DNA from: Oceanobacillus bengalensis
GTDB taxonomy: Bacteria; Bacillota; Bacilli; Bacillales; Amphibacillaceae
Direction: 5' to 3'
Length of the DNA stretch: 64,000 nucleotides
Assembly: GCF_003628445.1 (NCBI RefSeq)
Contig: NZ_RBZO01000018.1
Coordinates: forward strand, 1-64,000
Shown: positions 55,422 through 63,306 of the stretch, in pieces
How positions within the stretch are numbered: position 1 is the stretch's first letter
Layout of the letters: each line of letters begins with the position of its first letter
Program-made: the position numbers and the translations under genes
The notes under the pieces: model-generated
Seen by the model: only the letters and a program-made list of their open reading frames with translations
What the model was told of the DNA's origin: nothing
Database searches by the model: none

Positions 55422-56699
55422 TTAAACTGCTTCTTTCACTTCTGTAGACTGCTTTTCTTCTTCTGGAAGCTTCAAGAATCTAGTAAGGATAGCAGCTACG
55501 AAATATAGACCCGCTAAGATCCAGATTAGACCTTGTGTATCTACTAAATCGTAGAATAATGCAACTAGTCCTGGTCCAACGAAAACACATAATCCAGCTC
55601 CAAGATTTAGAATAGACATCGCAGCACCCTTGTCTCCATCACCAACTAAAGATGGTGTTAAAGCTGAAAGTGGGACGAACCCTGCGATACAAGCTCCCCA
55701 AAGCATACCAACAATTGCTACTAGAACAACGTTTCCAGTAAAGATTTGCGGCGTATAGAACAACATTAGTGTGAATACTCCACAACCAACAGCTCCAAAC
55801 CATGTTACTGTATTTCTCCAACCAATTTTATCCCCAAGATAGCCAAAGATTAAGTTGAATACAATATTGGAGATAAAGATTGTACCCCAAATATTTAACC
55901 ATACAGTCGTATCTATTCCATGATCACCCAAATAAAGTGGAAGGAATAAAGGAAATGCATACTGTGACGATTGGTTTATGACACGTACAATACCTGCAAT
56001 CGCAACTTTTGGTTCTCTTTTTAATATCGTTATACCATTCAGTAACTCTTTTGTTTTAGACGTTTTTTCTACGCCTGCTTTCTCAACAATTTCAAACTTA
56101 TCACGATTGACTACAATGGCAAAGAATCCACCAATTAGTACCCATACAATTGCGCTCCATAATGTTGGAATATGACCAAAGGCTTGAATAGACCAGCTAG
56201 AATAGAATGCTCCAAGAACACTTAATCCTCCAGTAAATACGAACCAGAACCAACCTACCGCTTTCCCTAATTGATGCTGTGGTGTACGGTATGTTATCCA
56301 AACTAAGAACGCATAAGCAAATAATGGATAACCAAATCCTCTAAGCGCATATGTTGGTATCATTAATCCAAAATTTAAGTCAGGAATTGCAAGTCCAACA
56401 AATAATACATGTCCTACTACATAGAAAGCAATCCCCATTAACATGGTTTTCCGAGGCCCGATCGCCTCCACTAATACGCCTGAAAACCATGCAGCAATAG
56501 CAATTGTTACACCATATGATGTTGTAAGAAGAGCTGTTTGCTGAACGGTAAGTCCTTGATCAACAAGATATGGACTAATCCAAGCTAATTCCAAACCATC
56601 GCCCATCATGAAAATAAGTACACCTACATATCCCCAAACTAAATGTGAAGGAATACCTATTCTATCTAAAAAGGAATCATTTGCTCTTAAATCTGACAT
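55422..56699 (-). CDS. MFS transporter, polyol-permease type
   Basis: About 425 residues with 12 predicted membrane helices in two six-helix halves and the intracellular motif VEAIGPRKTM after helix 2. The N-terminal region (IGIPSHLVWGYVGVLIFMMGDGLELAW) recalls the ribitol/arabitol permeases of the polyol group. It probably imports the polyol oxidised by the neighbouring dehydrogenase. The ATG at 56699 follows GGGGGG at 6 nt; the ATG at 56720 lies upstream of that site. It is the second gene of the island operon. Confidence 0.88.
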   Translation of the reverse strand: MSDLRANDSFLDRIGIPSHLVWGYVGVLIFMMGDGLELAWISPYLVDQGLTVQQTALLTTSYGVTIAIAAWFSGVLVEAIGPRKTMLMGIAFYVVGHVLFVGLAIPDLNFGLMIPTYALRGFGYPLFAYAFLVWITYRTPQHQLGKAVGWFWFVFTGGLSVLGAFYSSWSIQAFGHIPTLWSAIVWVLIGGFFAIVVNRDKFEIVEKAGVEKTSKTKELLNGITILKREPKVAIAGIVRVINQSSQYAFPLFLPLYLGDHGIDTTVWLNIWGTIFISNIVFNLIFGYLGDKIGWRNTVTWFGAVGCGVFTLMLFYTPQIFTGNVVLVAIVGMLWGACIAGFVPLSALTPSLVGDGDKGAAMSILNLGAGLCVFVGPGLVALFYDLVDTQGLIWILAGLYFVAAILTRFLKLPEEEKQSTEVKEAV

Positions 56700-56723
56700 T
56701 CCATTCCCCCCTTTATCCATTTA

Positions 56724-57833
56724 TTATGGTTTCAAGATAACTTTTAGTGATTTATCCCCTTTTTTCATTAAGTCAAAGCCTTCTTCAAAGTCTTCTAATG
56801 GTAATTGATGTGTTACAACTCCTTCAGTTGGGTAGTCACCATTACCAATTCCTTCAATTACCAACGGGTAGCAATATGGCCCTAAGTGGGAACCTAGTAA
56901 ATCTAGTTCTTTACGGTCACTAATGATACTCCAGTCAACCGTTACAGGTTCACCGAATACACTAAACTCAACAAAAGTACCTAATTTACGAATCGCATGC
57001 AATCCTTGCTCCACTGATTTCCCATGTCCAGTAGCTTCAATATAAATATCGCAGCCATATCCTTCTGTCATATCTTTAATTTCTTTAACAACATCCACTT
57101 TTGCTGGGTTCATTACAATATCTGCACCGAATTTCTTCGCAAGCTCTAAACGATCATCTTTCATATCTAGTACAATAAGTTTGCCTGCACCTGATTTTTT
57201 AATTGCTCCAATCATTCCCAAACCAAGCGTTCCAGCACCAGATAATACGACAAAATCCCCTAGTTGAATGTTCGCTCTTTGTACAGCGTGAAGACTACAA
57301 GCATATGGTTCTATTAAAATAGCTTTTTCAATTGGCATGTCTTCAGGAACTTTATAATTGATACCTTCCTTCGTAAATTTCATATATTCTGCCATGCCAC
57401 CGTTTACATTGTTTTGAAAACCATAAAGATCATGTTTTTCACACATCCAATATTGGCCGCGCTTACAAAAACGACATTCTTCACATGGTACGATTTGTTC
57501 TGAAATGACGCGATCGCCAACTTCGAGATCTGTTACCGCAGCCCCTTTTTGTACAATATGACCAATAAATTCATGACCTGGAATCATCGGAGCTTTAATA
57601 TAAGCTGGTTGCGTTTCATCTCCCCAGAAACTTGGTGCTCCACCGTAAGCTTTAACATCACCAGCACAAATACCACACGCTTCAACTTTAATGATAATTT
57701 CTTGGTCATTATCTAATTTAGGAGTGCTAACTTCTTCATATCTATAATCTCCAGGACTATACGCAACGACAGCCTTCATTGTCTCTGGAATTTCTTGATT
57801 TTGTACGTTTTTCTTTTCAACTGTTTCTAACAT
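56724..57833 (-). CDS. Zinc-dependent polyol dehydrogenase (erythritol/L-threitol dehydrogenase-like)
   Basis: A 369-residue zinc MDR dehydrogenase. Catalytic zinc ligands are in CGICAGDVKAYGG (near 52-64) and GHEFIGHIV; the structural zinc site is CEECRFCKRGQYWMC; the NAD site is SGAGTLGLGMIG. The CGICAGD...FWGD...PGHEF pattern resembles erythritol/L-threitol dehydrogenases (EltD) more than sorbitol dehydrogenases. It would oxidise the polyol to a ketose for DhaK/DhaL. It heads the island operon behind a strong promoter with a cre box, after AAGGAG. Confidence 0.88.
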   Translation of the reverse strand: MLETVEKKNVQNQEIPETMKAVVAYSPGDYRYEEVSTPKLDNDQEIIIKVEACGICAGDVKAYGGAPSFWGDETQPAYIKAPMIPGHEFIGHIVQKGAAVTDLEVGDRVISEQIVPCEECRFCKRGQYWMCEKHDLYGFQNNVNGGMAEYMKFTKEGINYKVPEDMPIEKAILIEPYACSLHAVQRANIQLGDFVVLSGAGTLGLGMIGAIKKSGAGKLIVLDMKDDRLELAKKFGADIVMNPAKVDVVKEIKDMTEGYGCDIYIEATGHGKSVEQGLHAIRKLGTFVEFSVFGEPVTVDWSIISDRKELDLLGSHLGPYCYPLVIEGIGNGDYPTEGVVTHQLPLEDFEEGFDLMKKGDKSLKVILKP

Positions 57834-57898
57834 ATTTATTCTCCTTTTTATTAAAAATATTAGTTGATAGTTAAGTAGTACTGAATATACGAAAACAC

Positions 57899-57952
57899 TG
57901 AAATCGTTTTCAATTTATAATTTTATTTTATCATTCATTTTTGTTTTGTCAA
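57899..57952 (-). promoter_or_regulatory. Promoter, perfect cre box and possible DeoR operator of the polyol operon
   Basis: On the minus strand TTGACA (57952-57947), a 16-bp spacer and TAAAAT (57930-57925) form the promoter. TGAAATCGTTTTCA (57899-57912) is a perfect cre match placed at about +7 to +20, suited to CcpA roadblock. The spacer contains CATTCATTTTTGTTTTG, which recurs before rpiB and may bind the divergently encoded DeoR regulator. Confidence 0.75.
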
Positions 57953-58088
57953 TATTGTTTTTAATTATTTTCTTTTATAATTACTTTCTGATGTTTTAAT
58001 AGAAAATGAAAATATAAAATAGATATATATTGATTATCTTAAAAAAATGAAATAAGATTATAGTAGTATAAAGGTAAGGGTGAAATAT

Positions 58089-58862
58089 ATGAAAATGTTT
58101 GCTAGTGAAAGAAGAGGAAGAATTATGGACCTCTTACAAGAACGAAAGCGCATTACTGTGAAGGAGCTTGCCTCTGAAATTGGGGTATCTGAAGCAACGT
58201 TACGTACCGATCTGAACAAGATGGAAATGGATGGACTCCTAACACGTACGCATGGTGGAGCTATACTCAATGAAGAACAAGATAATGAAACAAGTTTTAA
58301 TGTTAGACAAAAGAAAAACAAAAAGGAAAAAATGAAAATCGCCGAAAAGGCACTCGAATTTATTGAAGAGAAGCAATGTATCTTGCTTGATGCAAGTTCA
58401 ACTGCACTAGAATTAGCACAGTTAATAAAAGATAGTCCGATTCGCTTAACAGTTGTAACGACTGGATTACAAACTGCAATAGAATTAAAGGAAAATCCTG
58501 ATATAACGGTAATCATGATTGGAGGGGTAGTGACCAATCGATCTACATCTATTGAGGGTACTTTAGGGATGGCTATTTTAGACGAGGTGAACATTGATAT
58601 CATGTTTACATCTGCAAACGGATTTTCCCTAGATAATGGATTAGAAGACTTCAATTTATATGAAGTAGAACTTAAAAAGGAAATTGTAAAAAGGTCCTCA
58701 AAAGTTATTGCTTTAGTTGACTCATCGAAAATCGGAAAATCTTCTAGTGCTGTTTTCGCTAAGCTTGATCAAATTGATAAGATTATTACGGATGAACCGA
58801 TTAATGAAGATATCACAAATCAACTTTCGTTAAACAATATCGAGGTTGTATCGGCCGATTAA
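58089..58862 (+). CDS. DeoR-family regulator of the polyol island
   Basis: About 257 residues. The N-terminal winged helix shows ERRGRIMDLLQERKRITVKELA and VSEATLRTDLNKMEMDGLLTRTHGGA, the classic DeoR signature; the C-terminal domain is the ISOCOT sugar-phosphate sensor (LLDASSTALELA, then VDSSKIGKSS). Such repressors respond to phosphorylated sugars. It is divergent from the dehydrogenase operon and just upstream of the SDR gene. Of the in-frame starts, the ATG at 58089 has AAGGGTG at 6 nt. Confidence 0.92.
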   Translation: MKMFASERRGRIMDLLQERKRITVKELASEIGVSEATLRTDLNKMEMDGLLTRTHGGAILNEEQDNETSFNVRQKKNKKEKMKIAEKALEFIEEKQCILLDASSTALELAQLIKDSPIRLTVVTTGLQTAIELKENPDITVIMIGGVVTNRSTSIEGTLGMAILDEVNIDIMFTSANGFSLDNGLEDFNLYEVELKKEIVKRSSKVIALVDSSKIGKSSSAVFAKLDQIDKIITDEPINEDITNQLSLNNIEVVSAD

Positions 58863-58928
58863 AATGATTGAAGTGGGGGTGGGGGTACAAAGTAGTTTTA
58901 TTCATATCACATCTTCTAAACGCTTAAT

Positions 58929-58942
58929 TGAAAGCGTAATCA
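58929..58942. promoter_or_regulatory. cre-like box before the SDR gene
   Basis: TGAAAGCGTAATCA matches the cre consensus except at one position and lies 24 bp upstream of the SDR start codon, in the short gap after the DeoR gene. Confidence 0.45.
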
Positions 58943-58965
58943 ACATAAAAGAAAGAAGGATAAAC

Positions 58966-59733
58966 ATGGAATTTCAAGGATTTGACAAAAATTTTAATAT
59001 TACAGACAAAGTGGCGATTGTAACTGGTGGAGCAAGTGGTATAGGTAGAGCAGTTTCAGAACTGTTTTTAGAAAAAGGTGCTAAAGTAGCTATTTTAGAC
59101 CTAAAAGAAGATGTTCGTGATGTAGCGAAAGAAATGGGTGCAGACAATGCCTTTGGTGTTCGCTGTGATGTCACAAGTGATGAGAATATGGATGTTGCAG
59201 TACAAGCAGTCAAAGAGCATTTTGGTAAAATTGATATTCTCGTAAACTGCGCAGGAATCGCATTATTAGATGATGCAGAAAAGATCTCTGATCGCTTTTG
59301 GCAAAAAACAATCGACATTAATTTAACAGGTACATTCAAAATGTCCCAAAAAGTTGCTAATATCATGATTGAACAAGGCCATGGTGGGAAAATTATCAAT
59401 CTAGCTTCCCAAGCTGCTATTATAGCATTAGATAATCATGTAGCATACGGTGCAAGTAAAGCCGGTGTTATTGGCATGACAAAGGTACTTGCCTTAGAAT
59501 GGGCTGGATTTAATATTAATGTTAACGCTATTTCTCCAACTGTCATTCTTACCGAACTTGGTAAAAAAGCTTGGGCTGGGGAAAAGGGAGAAAAGGCGAA
59601 GAAAGAAATTCCACTTGGACGATTTGGTTATCCAGAGGAAGTCGCTGCAATTGCCCTCTTCTTGGCCTGTGATGCAACAAACTTAATCACAGGTGAGAAC
59701 ATTGTAATCGATGGTGGAAATACAATTAAATAA
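58966..59733 (+). CDS. SDR polyol dehydrogenase (GolD/D-threitol dehydrogenase-like)
   Basis: A 255-residue classical SDR: TGGASGIGRAVSE (cofactor loop), DLKED (acidic residue favouring NAD), NCAGIALL, catalytic Ser in NLASQAAI, and YGASKAGVIGMTK with the Tyr and Lys. The C-terminal ITGENIVIDGG is typical. The N-terminal MEFQGFDKNFNITDKVAIVTGG style recalls Listeria GolD, a glycerol dehydrogenase, and D-threitol dehydrogenases. The ATG at 58966 follows AGAAGGA; an open frame extends upstream into the DeoR gene but has no site. It gives the island a second polyol-oxidising enzyme. Confidence 0.9.
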   Translation: MEFQGFDKNFNITDKVAIVTGGASGIGRAVSELFLEKGAKVAILDLKEDVRDVAKEMGADNAFGVRCDVTSDENMDVAVQAVKEHFGKIDILVNCAGIALLDDAEKISDRFWQKTIDINLTGTFKMSQKVANIMIEQGHGGKIINLASQAAIIALDNHVAYGASKAGVIGMTKVLALEWAGFNINVNAISPTVILTELGKKAWAGEKGEKAKKEIPLGRFGYPEEVAAIALFLACDATNLITGENIVIDGGNTIK

Positions 59734-59746
59734 TGGAAGTGAAAGT

Positions 59747-60037
59747 GGCTGGGACAAACGTGTTTTTACTAAGGTAACATCCGAACGATACTTAAAATCT
59801 TCCATTGCAATTCAATTTAATTTGGATTTTGTATATAGTCCGGGTGAGCGGAGCGCAGTAACTCTTTGAGAAAGAAAAACACTTTTTCTCACGAAGATAT
59901 TACGCTGCCGAAGTCTTCCTTGTCCTGCGGGAAACGCGCGTGTCCGAAGCCCACGGAAAAAGCGTTCTGTGCGTCACGAGGAGGCTTGTTCCGTGCCCTA
60001 AGGTGCGCGCGTACTGTCTTTTAGTTATATCCCAGCC
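59747..60037. repeat. Dispersed element C inside a split GGCTGGGA hairpin
   Basis: GGCTGGGA (59747-59754) and TCCCAGCC (60030-60037) bracket about 275 bp. Inside, 59880-60005 (CTTCCTTGTCCTGCGGG, CGTGTCCGAAGCCC, TTCCGTGCCCTAAGGT) is a diverged third copy of the second module of elements A and B. The outer hairpin arms, followed by TCTTTATTTATTTT, look like a terminator for the SDR gene with the element inserted in its loop. It fills the 311-bp gap to the HAD gene. Confidence 0.6.
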
Positions 60038-60044
60038 TCTTTAT

Positions 60045-60899
60045 TTATTTTACATACAACTGTTGCAACCCATACGCCACCCCATCTTCGTCGTAGGCTT
60101 TCGTAACAAAATCAGCCTTCTCCTTTACGACATCCTCCGCATTGCCCATCGCAATTCGAAATCCTGCTATATCAAACATAGACAGATCATTTAAGTTATC
60201 TCCGATGGCAACTATATTCTCCAGTGGTACTTCGAGATGCTTAGCGAAAAATTCGAGTGCATTTCCTTTGCTTGTTAGCGGATGGCCAATTTCTAGCTTT
60301 TCGTTTGCAGACGTTGTGAGGGATATGTCGCTTCTTTCTTTTAGGAGAGAATCTAGTTCTGATAGTCTCTTTTGATCAAAAGAGAGAACGAAAACTTTAT
60401 AAACTTCAAGTGCAGCATAATCTAAATCATGATAACTTTTTACATAGACTAACCCTTTTTGTGTAAACTGCATGTCAATCATGTGTGTTGCTTTTTCCCT
60501 TGGAAAGTCATCATATTGATCATGTAGTCTCTGTGCTTCCGTTGTGAGCAAAGCTTTTCCATTGTCAGAGGTGAAGACGCCTTTATTTGTGTACAGTTCA
60601 TAGTACAATCCGATAGCTTCTATCTTTTCAATCATTTCTTTAACAATATTGGCAGGCAAGAAGTGATTTTGTAAAATGGTTCCTGATTCATAAATAATCG
60701 CACCATTTCCTGCAATAATGGGGCATTCTAACTTAGCCTCAGCAAGAATTTGAATCGTGTCATGTAATGATCGACCAGAAGCAATTGTTACAATATCTCC
60801 CTGATTCTGGGCTTTGTGGATAGCTTTTCGATTGTTTTCACTTATCTTTCCTTCATTTGTTAAGAGCGTTCCGTCCAAATCTATTGCGATTAATTTCAT
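60045..60899 (-). CDS. Cof-type HAD-IIB phosphatase
   Basis: A 284-residue HAD phosphatase. Motif I is LIAIDLDGTLLTNEG, motif II is VTIASGRS, the type IIB cap lies between, and motif IV is AIGDNLNDLSMFDIAG followed by GNAEDVVKEKADFV. Cof-type enzymes dephosphorylate sugar phosphates or flavin-related phosphates with broad specificity. GAGGG precedes the ATG. It is separated from the SDR gene by element C and has no obvious partner, though a role in sugar-phosphate balance beside the polyol island is possible. Confidence 0.9.
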   Translation of the reverse strand: MKLIAIDLDGTLLTNEGKISENNRKAIHKAQNQGDIVTIASGRSLHDTIQILAEAKLECPIIAGNGAIIYESGTILQNHFLPANIVKEMIEKIEAIGLYYELYTNKGVFTSDNGKALLTTEAQRLHDQYDDFPREKATHMIDMQFTQKGLVYVKSYHDLDYAALEVYKVFVLSFDQKRLSELDSLLKERSDISLTTSANEKLEIGHPLTSKGNALEFFAKHLEVPLENIVAIGDNLNDLSMFDIAGFRIAMGNAEDVVKEKADFVTKAYDEDGVAYGLQQLYVK

Positions 60900-60979
60900 C
60901 CTTTGTGCCCTCCAATTGATATTGATAGGTTTACTATAACATAGGAAAAGGAATGGTTCATGATTGCTGGAGTATCAAC

Positions 60980-61330
60980 TTATTCCCGCAATTTTTCCAT
61001 GAGCAGCTGTGTCTTCATCCATTCTTGTTTCGTTTTCTTATAATTGATACAGGCAATCTTGTATTCACCGTTTTGATTTACAATATACAGCCATATATTC
61101 TCTTTCATTCCTACAGGGACACGTTGTTTTGGAAGACTAATTTGTTTGTTTAAACCATCCAATATAATAACCGCATGATTCTCTTCAAAGCGATCAATTA
61201 CACCACTTATATAATTCTTCCTGATACCTTGACTCGTGCTTTTCTCGTGCATTTCAGTAAAAATAAGAATGAAAAATGTTATACAAACAGTAAGCATGAT
61301 CACTGGAAAGATTGTCCTTTTAATGCCCAT
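60980..61330 (-). CDS. Membrane-anchored DUF3006-like protein
   Basis: About 116 residues: one N-terminal membrane helix (IFPVIMLTVCITFFILIF) and an extracellular small beta domain (GVIDRFEENHAVIILDG, then ISLPKQRVPVG) like DUF3006. The same domain occurs without an anchor in the 62981-63250 protein, so two paralogues lie on either side of the ComEC-like gene. AAGGGGA supports the ATG at 61330. Function unknown; the domain is often encoded beside ComEC-type MBL proteins. Confidence 0.75.
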   Translation of the reverse strand: MGIKRTIFPVIMLTVCITFFILIFTEMHEKSTSQGIRKNYISGVIDRFEENHAVIILDGLNKQISLPKQRVPVGMKENIWLYIVNQNGEYKIACINYKKTKQEWMKTQLLMEKLRE

Positions 61331-61591
61331 TAGCATTCCCCTTTATTTTTACTTATTATCGCAAATCAAGAAAAAAGATGCACATTGCTAAAATTCAAAA
61401 ACGAGCAGTAAAACAGCAGGGAAAATGCTACTTTTATAAGGGAGAAATTGCTTTTTACTGATAGATTATAGGGTGATAATGGAAGTTTAAGGTATTATCA
61501 TTGCGTTTCCATTTTCCCTATCTAGTATTCTAAGAATGAATTTGATATTCTAAAGTGTAGAGTTGAGACTTTTTAACTGGGGGAATTTTTT

Positions 61592-62872
61592 TTGACAAAA
61601 AAATATATTGTAGCAATGCTGCTTTCCGTATTCTTGGTTGCTTGCGGGCAATCGATGGAGCAAGAGCAAACGGACATTTCAGGAGATCATATGACTGAAA
61701 ATGTCGAGATAATAGAAGAAGAAGCGAACGAATTAGTAACGGAGGAGACGACTGAGCCTGAAGAGGCATCCGCTTCTGAAAAGGAAGAACCCGAGCCTAA
61801 ATCAAAGGGTGCCCTATCCGAATTACAAGTCCATTACATTGATGTTGGACAAGCAGATGCAACGCTTTTTCAATTTGCAGATGACGAAGATTTCTATACC
61901 ATTCTCTTTGATACTGGAGATTGGAGAGGGAATGAAGTTATCCAGTATCTGAAGGCGGAAAATGTAGATTATATCGACTTAGTCATTGTCAGTCATCCTG
62001 ATGCAGACCATATTGGGCAACTAGAAGATGTGGTTACGACATTTGACGTTGGAGAGGTTTGGTTATCTGGAAATGAGAGTTCATCACAGACTTTCCAAAG
62101 TGCTTTAGAAGCAGTTCTTGCAAGTGGAGCAGATTATGATGAACCACGTGCTGGAGATGAATACGAGATTGGGGAACTGGATTTAGAAGTATTATATCCA
62201 GCAAGTATTACTGGTGCATCCAATGAAGAATCGATTTCGATATTATTTTCCTATGGAGATATCGAATTTTTATTTACTGGGGATGCTGATAAAGATGCAG
62301 AAGCTGCGATATTGCGGAGTGGAATGAACGTAGATGCTGATATCCTTCATTTAGGACATCACGGTTCCGATACTTCCAGTAGTGCGTCCTTCATTGATGC
62401 GGTGGGACCTGAGGTGGCAATCTATAGTGCGGGCGCGGGAAATAGTTATGGTCACCCAAGTCCAGAAGTTGTTTCATTGGTTCAAGATGCTGGGATCAAG
62501 TTATATGGTACAGATGTTCATGGAACGATTATTGTAACGACAGATGGAATAGATTATGATATACGTACGAAGGAAGATGGCACAATTAGTCCACAAAGTA
62601 CGAAGTCTGCTGAGAGTAGTAGTTCTGTTGGTTCTCGTACTGAGGATGAAGACACCGTATCTGATAAGTCGGCGGCATCGGCAAGTTGCGTCAATATTAA
62701 CGAGGCATCTATAGAAGACGTGCAAGAAATTATCCATATCGGCCCAGCCCGCGCACAAGCGTTAGTTGATTTGCGGCCTTTTGGCTCTGTAGATGACCTA
62801 GAGAGAATAAATGGAATCGGACCAGCCCGAATCAAAGACATCCAATCCCAAAACCTAGCCTGCGTTCAATAG
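61592..62872 (+). CDS. Lipoprotein with ComEC-type MBL domain and ComEA-like HhH
   Basis: A 426-residue exported protein. A lipoprotein signal ends in LLSVFLVAC (lipid cysteine about 18), followed by an acidic linker, then an MBL domain (about 85-325): HYIDVGQADATLF, LFDTGDW, SHPDADHIG (metal motif), FTGDADKDAE, LHLGHHGSDTSSS and GHPSPEVV. This is the ComEC/Rec2 type without the membrane channel. A Ser-rich spacer leads to a C-terminal double helix-hairpin-helix (about 368-426: NINEASIEDVQEI, HIGPARAQALVDLR, NGIGPARIKDI) as in ComEA. It is probably a surface-tethered nuclease or DNA-binding hydrolase. The TTG start follows GGGGGAA. Confidence 0.88.
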   Translation: MTKKYIVAMLLSVFLVACGQSMEQEQTDISGDHMTENVEIIEEEANELVTEETTEPEEASASEKEEPEPKSKGALSELQVHYIDVGQADATLFQFADDEDFYTILFDTGDWRGNEVIQYLKAENVDYIDLVIVSHPDADHIGQLEDVVTTFDVGEVWLSGNESSSQTFQSALEAVLASGADYDEPRAGDEYEIGELDLEVLYPASITGASNEESISILFSYGDIEFLFTGDADKDAEAAILRSGMNVDADILHLGHHGSDTSSSASFIDAVGPEVAIYSAGAGNSYGHPSPEVVSLVQDAGIKLYGTDVHGTIIVTTDGIDYDIRTKEDGTISPQSTKSAESSSSVGSRTEDEDTVSDKSAASASCVNINEASIEDVQEIIHIGPARAQALVDLRPFGSVDDLERINGIGPARIKDIQSQNLACVQ

Positions 62873-62890
62873 GGTGCCTGTCACTTGTCG
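62873..62890. repeat. Dispersed GGTGCCTGTCAC motif, copy 7
   Basis: GGTGCCTGTCACTTGTCG begins at the base after the stop codon of the ComEC-like gene, in the sense orientation. Confidence 0.85.
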
Positions 62891-62910
62891 GATTTTGTCG
62901 CCCGAAATTG

Positions 62911-62928
62911 GGTGCCTGTCACTTGTCG
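62911..62928. repeat. Dispersed GGTGCCTGTCAC motif, copy 8
   Basis: A second direct copy of GGTGCCTGTCACTTGTCG, 38 bp after copy 7, in the gap before the small DUF3006-like gene. Confidence 0.85.
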
Positions 62929-62980
62929 AGTTTTGTTGGAACGTGTCGAACACGGGCGGCTATAAGGAGGAATGAATGAA

Positions 62981-63250
62981 ATGAAATTAAAAGGTATACT
63001 AGATCGATTCGAAGGGGCTCATGCTGTCATATTAATTGAGGAACGGATGGAAGAAATCGTTATTCCACGTGATGAATTGCCTGATGGTAGCGAGGTTAAT
63101 ACCCATTTTAATTTAGAAAAGCGCAATGACTCTTATGTGATTGCTTCTATTGATCTTGCCGCAACAACAACTCAGGCTCAAAAGTCCTCAAGTTTAATGG
63201 AACAACTAAGAGCGAAGAAAAAAGATAGTAAATTTAAAAAGAAAAAATAA
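62981..63250 (+). CDS. Small DUF3006-like protein
   Basis: An 89-residue cytoplasmic protein: a small beta domain (GILDRFEGAHAVILIEE, then EEIVIPRDELPDGSEV) and a lysine-rich tail ending KKDSKFKKKK. It lies 108 bp after the ComEC-like lipoprotein gene. AAGGAGG is 10 nt before the ATG at 62981, a better distance than for the ATG at 62972. DUF3006 proteins are often encoded next to ComEC-type MBL genes, but the role is unknown. The basic tail could bind nucleic acid. Confidence 0.8.
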   Translation: MKLKGILDRFEGAHAVILIEERMEEIVIPRDELPDGSEVNTHFNLEKRNDSYVIASIDLAATTTQAQKSSSLMEQLRAKKKDSKFKKKK

Positions 63251-63252
63251 GA

Positions 63253-63265
63253 GATGCCTGTCACC
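63253..63265. repeat. Dispersed GGTGCCTGTCAC motif, copy 9 (variant)
   Basis: GATGCCTGTCACC directly after the stop of the DUF3006-like gene, inverted relative to copy 10. The two can pair as long hairpin arms in a transcript of either strand and could act as a bidirectional terminator. Confidence 0.7.
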
Positions 63266-63306
63266 GTTTGCATGTGGGTGTTTTTTCGACATTTCCCATC
63301 ATTTCC

